A stretch of DNA of 64,000 bases from Bacillus sp. DTU_2020_1000418_1_SI_GHA_SEK_038 (GCF_032341175.1 NZ_CP135435.1:2294001-2358000), one strand, 5' to 3'; numbered from the stretch's first letter, positions 46,546 through 55,879 are shown. The notes: a model not told the origin generated them from the letters alone. Numbers and translations: made by a program.

Positions 46546-48044
46546 GCATTCTCACTTCTTTCATACGGGTACGTCACCATTCCCTCAGGTGGTGCGATGT
46601 CCTCAATACTGCAAGAACCTTGGCGATAATGTAAATTATTATCCATTTCCCGTCTGCCGGTTGGAATGACAAACCGTTCATTATACTTGGCCACTCCAAG
46701 CAGTCGTGCCATCTCTTCTAATTCTTCTACAGTCGTATTGGCTTCCTGAAGCAATTTGCTTTTTTCCATGTCATCAATGCCCCCGACTGTTTTGGCACGC
46801 ATATGAACACGCATCGCAGCCATTTTCAAAAGCACTCTCCGAATGACGTTCGTATCATCGGCAGATAGTAATGATGCCAAATATTCCATCGGTATCCTCA
46901 TGTCGTCAACTGCTGGAATCCAGCCATCCATGCTCAGCTCATGTTCATTTGTAATATGGTTCATGATCGGGCTAAGAGGTGGGACATACCACACCATTGG
47001 CAATGTCCGATATTCAGGGTGAAGCGGAAGAGCAATTTTCCATTTCATCGCCATTTTATAAATCGGTGATTCTTGTGCACTCATTATCCAGCTATCATTG
47101 ATGCCAGCTTCACGAGCTTTTTCAATCACTTCGGGATCATTTGGATCTAAGAAAACAGATAGCTGTGCTTCATATAAATCTTTCGGGTCCTCAACAGAAG
47201 CTGCCGCTTTTACTCGGTCGGCATCATATAAAACAACGCCAATGTAACGAATCCGCCCTACACATGTTTCCGAGCATACGGTCGGCAGCCCTGCTTCTGT
47301 CCTCGGATAACAGAAATTACATTTCTCTGCTTTATGAGTGTTCCAATTGTAATACACCTTGTGATAAGGACACCCGTTCATACAAAAGCGCCAGCCGCGG
47401 CACGCATCTTGATCAACAAGAACAATACCGTCTTCATCCCTCTTATACAAAGCACCTGATGGACAAGATGCCACACAGGATGGGTTTAGGCAATGTTCAC
47501 AGATTCTTGGCAAATACATCATGAAAGTTTTTTCATACTCCATCTTAATATGCTCCTGGAGCTTTTGGACGTTAGGATCCATCGGAACAATTTCACTGCC
47601 GCCTGCAAGATCATCATCCCAGTTAGAGCCCCATTCAGGCTTATCGATAAATTTCCCGGTAATCATTGATTTAGGGCGGGCAACTGGTAAACTTTCTTTC
47701 TTCGGCGCCTTCTGAAGATGCTCAAAATCATAGGTCCATGGTTCATAGAAATCATCAAGCGTTGCCATATTTGGGTTGTAAAAAATATTCGCGAGCTTTG
47801 AAATCGGACCTCCAGCTCTTAAATGAAGCCTTCCATTTCTTAATGTCCATCCGCCTTTATATCGGTTTGTATTTTCCCATTCCTTCGGATAACCCGGACC
47901 TGGCCGGGTTTCTACGTTGTTATACCAGACATATTCCATGCCTGGTCTATTGGTCCATACATTCTTGCACGTTACTGAACAGGTATGGCAGCCAATACAT
48001 TTATCAAGATGCATTACCATTGCCACTTGAGCCTTAATTCTCAA
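46542..48044 (-). CDS. narH: Respiratory nitrate reductase beta subunit NarH
   Basis: 500 residues, starting at TTG (AAGGAGGTCGATTGGC upstream) and overlapping narG by 11 bases. Four iron-sulfur clusters: KCIGCHTCSVTCKNVW, ICEHCLNPSCVASCPSGALY, ACRGWRFCMNGCPY with the Trp that marks the [3Fe-4S] site, and KCNFCYPRTEAGLPTVCSETC. Passes electrons from NarI haem to NarG. Confidence 0.96.
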   Translation of the reverse strand: MRIKAQVAMVMHLDKCIGCHTCSVTCKNVWTNRPGMEYVWYNNVETRPGPGYPKEWENTNRYKGGWTLRNGRLHLRAGGPISKLANIFYNPNMATLDDFYEPWTYDFEHLQKAPKKESLPVARPKSMITGKFIDKPEWGSNWDDDLAGGSEIVPMDPNVQKLQEHIKMEYEKTFMMYLPRICEHCLNPSCVASCPSGALYKRDEDGIVLVDQDACRGWRFCMNGCPYHKVYYNWNTHKAEKCNFCYPRTEAGLPTVCSETCVGRIRYIGVVLYDADRVKAAASVEDPKDLYEAQLSVFLDPNDPEVIEKAREAGINDSWIMSAQESPIYKMAMKWKIALPLHPEYRTLPMVWYVPPLSPIMNHITNEHELSMDGWIPAVDDMRIPMEYLASLLSADDTNVIRRVLLKMAAMRVHMRAKTVGGIDDMEKSKLLQEANTTVEELEEMARLLGVAKYNERFVIPTGRREMDNNLHYRQGSCSIEDIAPPEGMVTYPYERSENA

Positions 48045-51000
48045 GCCAATCGACCTCCTTCAACGGGCGAATAACGGCCATCGTATCCCTGTTGCTGCCG
48101 GTAGGACCATAATAATTAAAGCCATAACTAAGCTGCGAATACCCGCCAACCATATGTGTCGCTTTTGGATTAATTCTTGTCACACTGTTATGTGTCCCGC
48201 CGCGTTTTTTATTAATTGTGTTTCCTGGAACACCCATTGTCCGGTCCTGCGCATGGTACATATAGGCCACTCCTCTTGGCAGCCGGTATGTGAGAATCGC
48301 TCTAGCTGCAACAACTCCATTACGGTTATAAACTTCAATCCAATCATTGTCCTTAATGCCAGCTGAAGCCGCATCCTTTTCGTTCAGCCACACAACCTGC
48401 CAGCCTCTAAACAGCTGTGACATTTGGTTCGTGTCCGTGAACATCGTATGGATTCCCCACTTCTGATGCGGGGTCATATAACGAAGCGTAAGCGACTTTC
48501 CAGAGTTTTCAACCTCTTTCTCCCCTTTTAAAAACGGTCCCACATTAACAGGCGGAAGATAGAGTGGAAGCCCTTCACCAAAATCAAGCATGACCTCGTG
48601 ATCTAAATAAAAGCTTTGCCGGCCTGTTAGCGTATGCCAAGGAATGTTATATTCCTTGTTAACGGTGAAAGGAGAATAACGTCGGTTATCATTTTCCAAT
48701 CCGCTCCAAACAGGTGTGGAAATGGTTTGGCGTGGCTGAACAGTTAGAGCATCCAGCGTGTAATCTTCCTCTTCACGGCCTTCGGAGATATGACCTAGTT
48801 TCTTACCAGTCTTTGCCTCCATTGATTTCCAGCCTTCAACTGCACGCTTTCCATTCGTTGCACCTGACATGAGAAGAATCGCATTGATAGCCTGTTTATC
48901 AGAATAAAGCTCTGGATGGCCTTTGCCGATACCCTCACGATTTGAAACACCCAATCTATTCAACAACTCTTGATACGTCTTTTCCCCATTTACCTTAACA
49001 CCTTTTGTTCCGTAGCCATTGCGAATATTTTCACCGACAGTGGTCCACATGTTATATACATTCGGATAATCCCTTTTGACGATCGTTAAATTGGACATTG
49101 TTTTGCCTGGGATTGCTTCGGCATCTCCTTTACGCCAGTCTTTAACCTTGCCGTATTCTTGAGCAATTTCATTGATTGTATCGTGTGCAAGAGGTGACAT
49201 GATTATATCCTCTTGTGCTGGGAGATGTTTTTCTGCTAGTTCTGAGAATACTTTCGAAATTTCTCTAAAGGCATCCCAATCACTTTTCGTTTCCCAAGGT
49301 GGTGAAATCGCCGCATTAAAAGGATGGACAAAGGGATGTAAATCAGTGCTGCTTATATCAAATTTCTCGTACCATGTTGCGGCAGGAAGGATAATGTCTG
49401 AAAATAACCCGGAGCTCGTCATCCGAAAGTCCATCGCCACAAAAAGATCGGTTTTTCCTTCCGGCGGCTTCTTGTCTATGTTGACGTCCACTGGCTGCCA
49501 TGAATTTTCTGTATCGGTCAGAACGGAATCATCAGCTCCGATTAAGTGCTTAACGAAATATTCATGACCTTTCCCGCTGTCCCCTAATAAATTGGAGCGC
49601 CAGTTAAAGAATATACGCGGGAAATTTCGCGGATCATTCGGATTCTCAATTGCATAATTAATTTTTCCTTCAGCAATCTGCTTGGCAACATCCTTAATGA
49701 TCGCCTGATCATCCTCTTTGAATCGTTCGCGAGCCTCTTTCATTACATCAAGGGAATTTTCTGACCACTGCGGAAAGCTAGGCAGCCAGCCTAAGCGAGC
49801 AGATAATGCATTAAAATCAGCAGGATGAACATGACTGTATTTACTGCCCCACTCTGTCACCTTTTCTTCTGCCTGATACTCGTAGCGGAATTGCTCCGTT
49901 GCAAAATAGAAAAAGGACGTTCCATTCATGAATCGAGGAGATTTTACCCAATCGTTGGCAAAGGCAATTTGTGAGAATCCCTCAATCGGACGGACCTTTT
50001 CTTGTCCGACATAATGAGCCCATCCCCCGCCATTTACACCTTGAGAGCCTGTTAAAAGAATTAGATTTAGGATGGAGCGGTAGATTTGATCACTATGGAA
50101 CCAATGGTTTGTCCCACCACCCATAGCAATCATGGATTTGCCATTTGTTCTTGCTGCATTATCCGCAAATTCTCTAGCTACTTGAATGACATGTTCTTTT
50201 TTGACCCCTGTAATACTTTCCTGCCAGGCAGGTGTATATGGCTTGTTTGGGTCATTGTAATCAGCAGGGTAATCCCCTTGAAGCCCACGATTAATCCCAG
50301 TATGTGCCATCATTAAATCATAAACCGTTGTTACGACAAGCTCATTACCCGCTTGATCCTTGATTTTTTTTATAGGAACACCTCGTGATACAATTCCCCC
50401 TTCCTTTTCAGCAAAATAAGGAAATTCAACCATTGCTACTTCATCAGAATCCTGTATAAAACTGAGTTTAGGATTGATATTTTGTCCATCTTCACTTTGC
50501 AAATCAAGATTCCACTTATTCCCGCTATCCCAACGGAATCCTTGGCTGCCGATAGGAATGACTATTTTATTCGAAAGTTCATCCCAAACAACGGTTTTCC
50601 ATTCGCCTAGCTCATGTCCACTTTGCATATCAGATGCTCTAAGGAAACGATCTGATCGATAACGTCCATTTTTATCGTTTAATATAATTAAAAATGGGAG
50701 ATCCGTGTATTGTTTTGCATAATCTGTAAAGTAAGGTGTTTCTCGATCTACATAAAATTCCTTCAAAATGACATGTGTCATGGCCATGGCTAGAGCCCCA
50801 TCAGTCCCAGGTTTAGCAGGCAGCCAAATATCAGCAAACTTATCATATTCGGCATAATCCGGACTGACCCCAACGACTTTCGTGCCATTATAGCGTGATT
50901 CCACCATAAAGTGCGCATCTGGTGTTCGGGTTTGCGGAATATTCGTTCCCCAAATAATGAAGTATTTAGAGTTATACCAATCTCCGCTTTCCGGAACATC

Positions 51001-51717
51001 CGTTTGATCTCCCCATACTTGTGGAGAAGCAGGCGGCAAATCGGCATACCAATCATAGAAGCTGAGTATTGTTCCGCCAATTAAAGATAGAAATCTACTT
51101 CCGCCGGCATAACTGATCATCGACATGGCCGGAATTGGACTAAAACCAACAATGCGGTCAGGTCCATACTTTTTAATCGTGTAAATGATCGAAGCAGCAA
51201 TTAATTGGCAGAGCTCCTTCCAACTACCGCGTACAAAACCTCCTTTTCCGCGGGCTTTCACATACTTCGCCCGCTTTTCTGGATTAGTCACAATATTTTC
51301 CCAAGCTTGAACTGGATTATCTGCTGTTTTCAGCTCACTTTTCCATAATTCATATAAATCACTACGCACATATGGATGTTTCACCCGTGTTGGACTGTAT
51401 GTATACCAGGAAAAGCTAGCCCCGCGAGGACATCCGCGAGGTTCATAGTCTGGAAAGTTTTCCCCTGTTGACGGGTAATCAGTTTGCTGTGTTTCATAGA
51501 CAATAATCCCGTCCTTCACATGGATTTTCCAACTGCATGAACCTGTACAATTCACTCCATGAGTGGAGCGGACGATTTTATCGTACTGCCAGCGTCTGCG
51601 GTAAACATCTTCAGAATTACGCGGCCGCGGACTTTCTTCAGTCCAGCTATCATTAATCCGATTTCCTCTTTTTAAATGCTTCAATGCGTGAGAAAGCTTA
51701 TTCTGCTTTTGCTCCAT
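48034..51717 (-). CDS. narG: Respiratory nitrate reductase alpha subunit NarG
   Basis: 1,227 residues, the usual length. The catalytic molybdopterin subunit facing the cytoplasm; reduces nitrate to nitrite. HGVNCTGSCSWKIHVKDGIIV holds the His and Cys ligands of the FS0 [4Fe-4S] cluster; YDWYADLPPASPQVWGDQTD contains the Mo-ligand Asp; GGGTNHWFHSDQIYR and ILPAATWYEK are molybdopterin-contact regions. No twin-arginine signal is present apart from the vestigial RGNRINDSW-type tail motif. Its start overlaps the preceding small gene by 20 bases. Confidence 0.97.
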   Translation of the reverse strand: MEQKQNKLSHALKHLKRGNRINDSWTEESPRPRNSEDVYRRRWQYDKIVRSTHGVNCTGSCSWKIHVKDGIIVYETQQTDYPSTGENFPDYEPRGCPRGASFSWYTYSPTRVKHPYVRSDLYELWKSELKTADNPVQAWENIVTNPEKRAKYVKARGKGGFVRGSWKELCQLIAASIIYTIKKYGPDRIVGFSPIPAMSMISYAGGSRFLSLIGGTILSFYDWYADLPPASPQVWGDQTDVPESGDWYNSKYFIIWGTNIPQTRTPDAHFMVESRYNGTKVVGVSPDYAEYDKFADIWLPAKPGTDGALAMAMTHVILKEFYVDRETPYFTDYAKQYTDLPFLIILNDKNGRYRSDRFLRASDMQSGHELGEWKTVVWDELSNKIVIPIGSQGFRWDSGNKWNLDLQSEDGQNINPKLSFIQDSDEVAMVEFPYFAEKEGGIVSRGVPIKKIKDQAGNELVVTTVYDLMMAHTGINRGLQGDYPADYNDPNKPYTPAWQESITGVKKEHVIQVAREFADNAARTNGKSMIAMGGGTNHWFHSDQIYRSILNLILLTGSQGVNGGGWAHYVGQEKVRPIEGFSQIAFANDWVKSPRFMNGTSFFYFATEQFRYEYQAEEKVTEWGSKYSHVHPADFNALSARLGWLPSFPQWSENSLDVMKEARERFKEDDQAIIKDVAKQIAEGKINYAIENPNDPRNFPRIFFNWRSNLLGDSGKGHEYFVKHLIGADDSVLTDTENSWQPVDVNIDKKPPEGKTDLFVAMDFRMTSSGLFSDIILPAATWYEKFDISSTDLHPFVHPFNAAISPPWETKSDWDAFREISKVFSELAEKHLPAQEDIIMSPLAHDTINEIAQEYGKVKDWRKGDAEAIPGKTMSNLTIVKRDYPNVYNMWTTVGENIRNGYGTKGVKVNGEKTYQELLNRLGVSNREGIGKGHPELYSDKQAINAILLMSGATNGKRAVEGWKSMEAKTGKKLGHISEGREEEDYTLDALTVQPRQTISTPVWSGLENDNRRYSPFTVNKEYNIPWHTLTGRQSFYLDHEVMLDFGEGLPLYLPPVNVGPFLKGEKEVENSGKSLTLRYMTPHQKWGIHTMFTDTNQMSQLFRGWQVVWLNEKDAASAGIKDNDWIEVYNRNGVVAARAILTYRLPRGVAYMYHAQDRTMGVPGNTINKKRGGTHNSVTRINPKATHMVGGYSQLSYGFNYYGPTGSNRDTMAVIRPLKEVDWLEN

Positions 51718-51994
51718 AGTGGTCGTCCCTCCCTAGTAGGTAGCTTCCAATTGGGTTGAAATCCTCTCCCAAAATCCGGACAGCCTCTTCTCCAGCTTCT
51801 AATTCCCGCAAAAAAACCTCCCAGCTGGCTGAATTCGCTGCTGCTAATATTAATCTTTGAAGAGAACTCATCTCATTTATTTCATAGATTTTCTCTATTA
51901 CTTCGCCAGGGATAAAGCCAAACCTCATTTGCAAGACAGCAATTAAATCCTCTCTATCCTCCACGAGCAATGCATCACTTTCAAAAGAAAACAT
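51698..51994 (-). CDS. Uncharacterised nar-operon protein, 98 residues
   Basis: Soluble acidic protein with AAAGGGGTGATAG before its ATG. DREDLIAVLQMRFGFIPGEVIEKIYEINEMSSLQRLILAAANSASWEVFLREL (about 12-64) reads as a helical bundle resembling small regulatory-type domains found with hydrolases, but I do not recognise the family. It overlaps the narG start by 20 bases, so it is almost certainly translated with narG. Not part of the four-gene nar core; it may assist or regulate the enzyme. Confidence 0.7.
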   Translation of the reverse strand: MFSFESDALLVEDREDLIAVLQMRFGFIPGEVIEKIYEINEMSSLQRLILAAANSASWEVFLRELEAGEEAVRILGEDFNPIGSYLLGRDDHYGAKAE

Positions 51995-52010
51995 GTATCT
52001 ATCACCCCTT

Positions 52011-52322
52011 TTAAAGCTTAATCATTTTGTAATAGTCCGATATAAGCAAGCTTTTGCATTTTTCAGCGGCCTCTTGGAATAAATTTTCGGTTTCTGTATC
52101 AGGCACCAATGCCTGTTCTTTACTAATTGTTATCGTTGCTATTTCAGAAAAATGATTAGCTGACTTGATTGTTATGTCATATCCATTTTTAGCAGGCTTA
52201 ATCGTTCCTATCGCATCATATGGATGAATATTAAACTTTTTAAAAGAATCCACCATTGTTTGATAGACATGCGGTGCTGCAAATCGCAGTGACTGTTCTC
52301 TTTCCAGCTGAAATTCTCCCAT
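52011..52322 (-). CDS. Uncharacterised nar-operon protein, 103 residues
   Basis: The ATG at 52322 follows AAGGAGGGTGAAT; an upstream GTG falls inside the ribosome site. Predicted alpha/beta protein (SLRFAAPHVYQTMVDSFKKFNIHPYDAIGTIKPAKNGYDITIKSANHFSEIATITISKEQ, residues about 12-72). No cofactor motif. It sits 16 bases before the 98-residue gene, in the same direction. Family not recognised. Confidence 0.68.
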   Translation of the reverse strand: MGEFQLEREQSLRFAAPHVYQTMVDSFKKFNIHPYDAIGTIKPAKNGYDITIKSANHFSEIATITISKEQALVPDTETENLFQEAAEKCKSLLISDYYKMIKL

Positions 52323-52371
52323 ATTCACCCTCCTTACTCATTTCCTGAATTTCCCTGCGTTAGTATTTGTG

Positions 52372-52785
52372 TTATGCCAGAAGTTTATTCATCTCATCAT
52401 CATTATGAATTTGGTCGACAATGATGAGCCCATCCATCAAACGAATAAAATGCTCATCAGGTTCAAGTTTTTTCAGCTTTTCTTTCATATTTTCCACCAT
52501 TCTTCTCATGAGATCATGATCCCTGGTAAGCTGAAGGACTAATTCCTGCAGTTGTGGATTTTCGTTAGCCATTTCCTGATACAAGCCATTTTCCTCTGAC
52601 TCAGCATGTGCGAGTGTTCTTGATTCCCAATGTTCAATGGTTATTTCGGCCACATGTAGAGCTTTTTGTTTGTCCCCCTCCTTTAAACAGCGGCTGTATA
52701 GCTCCCTTAATTCCATCGCTTCATTTAAAGCTGCTTCATGGATCGAAGAATGAGCATCCTGTTTCTTTAAGCTTGGTCCTGACAT
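52372..52785 (-). CDS. Haemerythrin-like (HHE) domain protein
   Basis: 137 residues from the ATG at 52785 (AGAAAGGAAGTGG upstream; the longer frame has no site). Candidate di-iron ligands follow the HHE pattern: SSIHEAALNE, ITIEHWESRTLAHAESEENGLY, TRDHDLMRRM and QIHNDDEMNKLL. Such proteins bind O2, sense NO or help repair iron-sulfur clusters. As first gene of the nar transcript it may protect NarG/NarH clusters or sense O2; that is inference. Confidence 0.8.
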   Translation of the reverse strand: MSGPSLKKQDAHSSIHEAALNEAMELRELYSRCLKEGDKQKALHVAEITIEHWESRTLAHAESEENGLYQEMANENPQLQELVLQLTRDHDLMRRMVENMKEKLKKLEPDEHFIRLMDGLIIVDQIHNDDEMNKLLA

Positions 52786-52945
52786 CAAAGTCCACTTCCT
52801 TTCTGTTTTCAGCGTGTTTCCACATTTACCCATAAGCATGTCCATATTGTTAGTTATAAAAACTTTAATAAATCAAAACTTTAGGTCAAATCTGTGAGTG
52901 TTTTCGTTAATAGGCTAGTTTTTGGGAAGTATCATTCTCCTTTAT

Positions 52946-52988
52946 TGTGATTGAAATCACCTGCTGTCTTTATGCAGAATATTAAAAT
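52946..52988 (+). promoter_or_regulatory. Fnr-type operator and promoter of the 53.0-kb gene pair
   Basis: TGTGA-TTGAAA-TCACC at 52946-52961 matches the Fnr consensus at 9 of 10 positions. A TAAAAT box at 52983-52988 predicts a start at A52995, which places the dyad centre (52953.5) at -41.5. On the minus strand no -10 box is found at the mirror position, so activation of the nar side is not supported by this geometry. Confidence 0.72.
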
Positions 52989-53007
52989 ATAAGTATGAGG
53001 TGAGAAA

Positions 53008-53277
53008 ATGAGAAGAAACTGGTCAATTTCTCTAGAGCATGGAGAATATGAGGAGGATATAGAGTTACTTGTCAAGGATGCCATTAATGCGGTCGAGCAA
53101 ACGAAAAAGGGCTACTATGTGAATGTTGTGACACCTGCTGTATTTGACCATCCTGGTCACTATTTGACAGAGGCTTTAGTTCTATATTTTGGCAGCAGCA
53201 TTCACATCAATTATATTGATCAATGCGGCTGTGGGGGGCATGTGCTAAGAGTATGGAAAAAAGAATCGAGCAATTAG
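53008..53277 (+). CDS. Uncharacterised protein with a CGCGGH motif, Fnr-type promoter
   Basis: 89 residues; ATG after GAGGTGAG. The sequence ends in NYIDQCGCGGHVLRVWKK, with two cysteines and a histidine that could bind metal or a cluster. The front part (EDIELLVKDAINAVEQTKKGYYVNVVTPAVF) is alpha/beta. It is the first gene after an Fnr-type promoter and is divergent from nar, so low-oxygen expression is likely. I do not recognise the family. Confidence 0.68.
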   Translation: MRRNWSISLEHGEYEEDIELLVKDAINAVEQTKKGYYVNVVTPAVFDHPGHYLTEALVLYFGSSIHINYIDQCGCGGHVLRVWKKESSN

Positions 53278-53534
53278 GGGTATTAGCGGAGTTCCAACAT
53301 TGTCAAGTCATCCTCAATTTTTACGATGAAGACGATTTCCTTTGGAAAAGAGAGGGCTTCCATTTCGATACGATCGATGTGACTGATGATCATCTTATTT
53401 TTAGCCGGAAAAACGACATTAACTATACCATTTATTTACAGGAATATCCAAATTATTTTATTAATCGTGCTTTTCAGCATTACTATACTCTGAGAAATCA
53501 ATCTTGCAAATTGGATATTTATTTTCCCCATTAA
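53253..53534 (+). CDS. Uncharacterised protein, 93 residues, overlapping the CGCGGH gene
   Basis: The ATG at 53253 lies inside the end of the preceding gene (25-base overlap, different frame), with only a weak ribosome site (CTAAGAG), so translation is probably coupled. Predicted mixed strand/helix (FQHCQVILNFYDEDDFLWKREGFHFDTIDVTDDHLIF, about 14-50). A strong terminator follows. Family not recognised. Confidence 0.6.
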   Translation: MEKRIEQLGVLAEFQHCQVILNFYDEDDFLWKREGFHFDTIDVTDDHLIFSRKNDINYTIYLQEYPNYFINRAFQHYYTLRNQSCKLDIYFPH

Positions 53535-53540
53535 TTAGAG

Positions 53541-53573
53541 GAGAGCGAACAGCAACTGTTTACTCTCTTTTTT
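53541..53573 (+). terminator. Terminator of the 53.0-kb gene pair
   Basis: GAGAGCGAACAG and CTGTTTACTCTC pair around CAA with two small mismatches, followed by TTTTTTT. Confidence 0.85.
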
Positions 53574-53761
53574 TCGCTAAATATGATCCACGCTGTCGAA
53601 ATCCCCTATTTCTGCTGAAATCCGTCTTCTTTTGATAGCTTTTGTCATGTTGCAGGAAAAAGGGATAGGCTTTGCTGAATAACACTTACATAGAAAAATT
53701 AACTCGGAATTACCTTCCGAAACATTCATAACGACTATAGACAGAAAGGGATGAAGAATTT

Positions 53762-54688
53762 ATGCCAAATCAATTCGTTAAAGCCTATACGATTAAGGAA
53801 GTCTCAAAAATGATAAATATTCCTCCTGGAACACTGCGGCAATGGGAAAAGGATTTAGATGGGTTGTTAGTGATCCCCCGATCTAAGCAAGGGGCACGAT
53901 TCTATACCAACGAGGAAATCAAATTACTTGAAACCATAAAGCAGATGCGTAATAAAAACCTGAGTAAGGAAATGATTAAGGAATTGCTTCACCAGCATAT
54001 GGTTTCGGAATCAACTTCCGAATCAATCGAAACCTCACTAGCTCCCATATCAGAAGAAGAAATTAGCAGCAGGGAGGAAATTCCTGATATATCAATGGTT
54101 TATGCAGCAATGGAAACATTCAGGAATCAGTTAATTGATGATGTCAGAGCCGAAATTCGGACAAGCATTCGTAAAGAAGTACTAGAAGAAGTAAAGAAAG
54201 AAATATCGAAGGGATCAGTACACATAGTGAAAAGTCTATCTGACTCCATTTATAAATCGAATGAAAAAACAAAGCTTGAAATTCATGAGCTTTCAAACCA
54301 TATACATAATGCTTCGGAACACGCCTCCGAAACGCTCGAAGCTCTATCGAAAAGGGTTGCGAAAGCTTCGAAAGGCACTTCCGAACAGCTGCGCTCTTTG
54401 GTTCATCGTGTTACAGAATCGTCTGAAGCTGCTTCCGAGGAATTCAAAACGATGATCCATTATATTTCAAGCTCAGCCGAGGTTACCCATACTGAAATTA
54501 GTGCACTTATTGAAACATTAAATACGGATAGAGAAATTTATCTTGAGACCATTACACGCGAACGGGAGCAATATTGGGAAGATGTTAATCATCGGGAAAT
54601 GATGTTTCAGGATTTAATCGTCAGCTTCCGTAAAGCCGCAGCGGCTGAGGAGAAGGTTGAAAAACCATGGTGGAAGTTCTGGAGTTAA
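53762..54688 (+). CDS. MerR-type HTH protein with tandem 18-residue coiled-coil repeats and a Trp-rich tail
   Basis: 308 residues. Residues 8-80 are a MerR/RacA-like winged helix (YTIKEVSKMINIPPGTLRQWEKD; RFYTNEEIKLLETIK). Six adjacent 18-residue units follow at 159-176, 177-194, 195-212, 213-230, 231-248 and 249-266, for example LSNHIHNASEHASETLEA and LSKRVAKASKGTSEQLRS, giving an 11/7-type coiled coil. The C-terminus ends EKPWWKFWS, an aromatic-basic tail like those that bind membranes or partner proteins. The build recalls RacA, which anchors the chromosome at the cell pole, and DUF3967 proteins, but it is longer than RacA. Function inferred only. ATG after GAAAGGGATG. Confidence 0.75.
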   Translation: MPNQFVKAYTIKEVSKMINIPPGTLRQWEKDLDGLLVIPRSKQGARFYTNEEIKLLETIKQMRNKNLSKEMIKELLHQHMVSESTSESIETSLAPISEEEISSREEIPDISMVYAAMETFRNQLIDDVRAEIRTSIRKEVLEEVKKEISKGSVHIVKSLSDSIYKSNEKTKLEIHELSNHIHNASEHASETLEALSKRVAKASKGTSEQLRSLVHRVTESSEAASEEFKTMIHYISSSAEVTHTEISALIETLNTDREIYLETITREREQYWEDVNHREMMFQDLIVSFRKAAAAEEKVEKPWWKFWS

Positions 54689-54748
54689 CATAAATCCTGC
54701 ATCTTTTTGATGAATTTCTCTATTTCTGGTCAAATCAATGATGTATTT

Positions 54749-54782
54749 GGACAGGTTTTGGGTAAAACACTGAAACCTGTCC
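54749..54782. repeat. Perfect inverted repeat between the MerR-like gene and speD
   Basis: GGACAGGTTT and AAACCTGTCC pair around a 14-base loop. No T-run directly follows, though T8 appears 30 bases later, so terminator function is uncertain. Confidence 0.5.
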
Positions 54783-54845
54783 AGTAAACCAGTATTTGAG
54801 GATTTTTTTTATTCCATTTCTCCCAATTCTTGTCCAAAATAAGGT

Positions 54846-55652
54846 TTAATTTATATTCGTCCCGTAAAAAATCTCGTCCATTTCAGTTTTGAGTTTCTCG
54901 GTGATTTCGTCCACTTCCTCTTGGCTAAGAGTGTCCTTTGTGTATCCAAAGAGATAATTATTCAAATCAAAATCCCGAATCCGGCATTTTGTATGGAAAA
55001 TATGCGACTGATAAATATTCACATCAATCATATCAAATTCATTTTTGATTTCTTCTGGAATGTAGTTTTGGATCGAGCTTATATCATGATCGATAAAGAG
55101 CTTTTGGCCATCTTTATCTCTTGTAAATCCGCGGACACGGAAATCGATCGTCATAATGTCAGTATCAAAGGAATGAATTAAGAAATTTAAAGCCTTCAAG
55201 GGAGAAATTTCTCCACAGGTCGACACGTCAATATCTGCACGAAAAGTACTTATTCCTTCCGAAGGGTGATATTCAGGATAGGTATGTACAGTGATATGGC
55301 TTTTATCAAGCTGCATGACTACAGATTCAGGAAGGGGCCCTGGTGATTCTGAAAAGGATTCGCTCGGAACCTCGACAACAGGGCCTTCTGACACAAGCAT
55401 AGTCACACTCGCACCTTGTGGAACATAGTCTTGCTGGGCAATATTCAGCACATGAGCTCCAATGATGTCAGATACATTCTGAAGGATTTTGGTAAGCCTT
55501 TCGGCGCTATATTCCTCATCAATGTACTCTATGTAAGCCTCCCGCTCTTCCTTCGTTCTTGTATAACAAATATCATACATATTGAAACTTAACGATTTTG
55601 TTAGATTATTGAACCCATGCAGTTCAATTCTTTGTTCTGGAGTTAAGCTCAC
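54846..55652 (-). CDS. speD: S-adenosylmethionine decarboxylase proenzyme (E. coli-type SpeD)
   Basis: 268 residues from the GTG at 55652, eight bases after AGAGGGGG; a longer ATG frame to 55766 has 38 extra residues unlike the family and no ribosome site. The protein follows E. coli SpeD closely: [37 protein letters not shown] with the self-cleavage Lys117-Ser118 that yields the pyruvoyl group, [14 protein letters not shown] (catalytic Cys146) and IFHTK near the end. It supplies decarboxylated SAM for spermidine. This is the large (~265-residue) type rather than the ~125-residue type usual in B. subtilis. Confidence 0.93.
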   Translation of the reverse strand: MSLTPEQRIELHGFNNLTKSLSFNMYDICYTRTKEEREAYIEYIDEEYSAERLTKILQNVSDIIGAHVLNIAQQDYVPQGASVTMLVSEGPVVEVPSESFSESPGPLPESVVMQLDKSHITVHTYPEYHPSEGISTFRADIDVSTCGEISPLKALNFLIHSFDTDIMTIDFRVRGFTRDKDGQKLFIDHDISSIQNYIPEEIKNEFDMIDVNIYQSHIFHTKCRIRDFDLNNYLFGYTKDTLSQEEVDEITEKLKTEMDEIFYGTNIN

Positions 55653-55879
55653 AATCCATTCCCCCTCTTTAATGACTGTTAATAAATCTCCGTAAATATT
55701 GTTATATTGCCCAAAATCGCTTCCAATAATTAGTTTTTTAATTAACAAAAAATCATGCAATGTCATTTACCAAAAATACCTAAGTGTATTTTATTTTATT
55801 AATAATTGTTTTTTAAAATTTATAATGAATGGGTAATAATTGTGATAGTCAATAGAGGATAAAGACGGATGGTGAAACG

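Noticed and set aside
52907..52961. Fnr-type site as a -41.5 activator of the nar operon on the minus strand
   Set aside because: No acceptable -10 hexamer is present at the mirror position (bases about 52918-52924); the nearest TATTAA gives a distance of about 53. The nar promoter is therefore not assigned.
55653..55766. 38-residue N-terminal extension of SpeD
   Set aside because: It has no counterpart in the family and a better ribosome site precedes the GTG at 55652.
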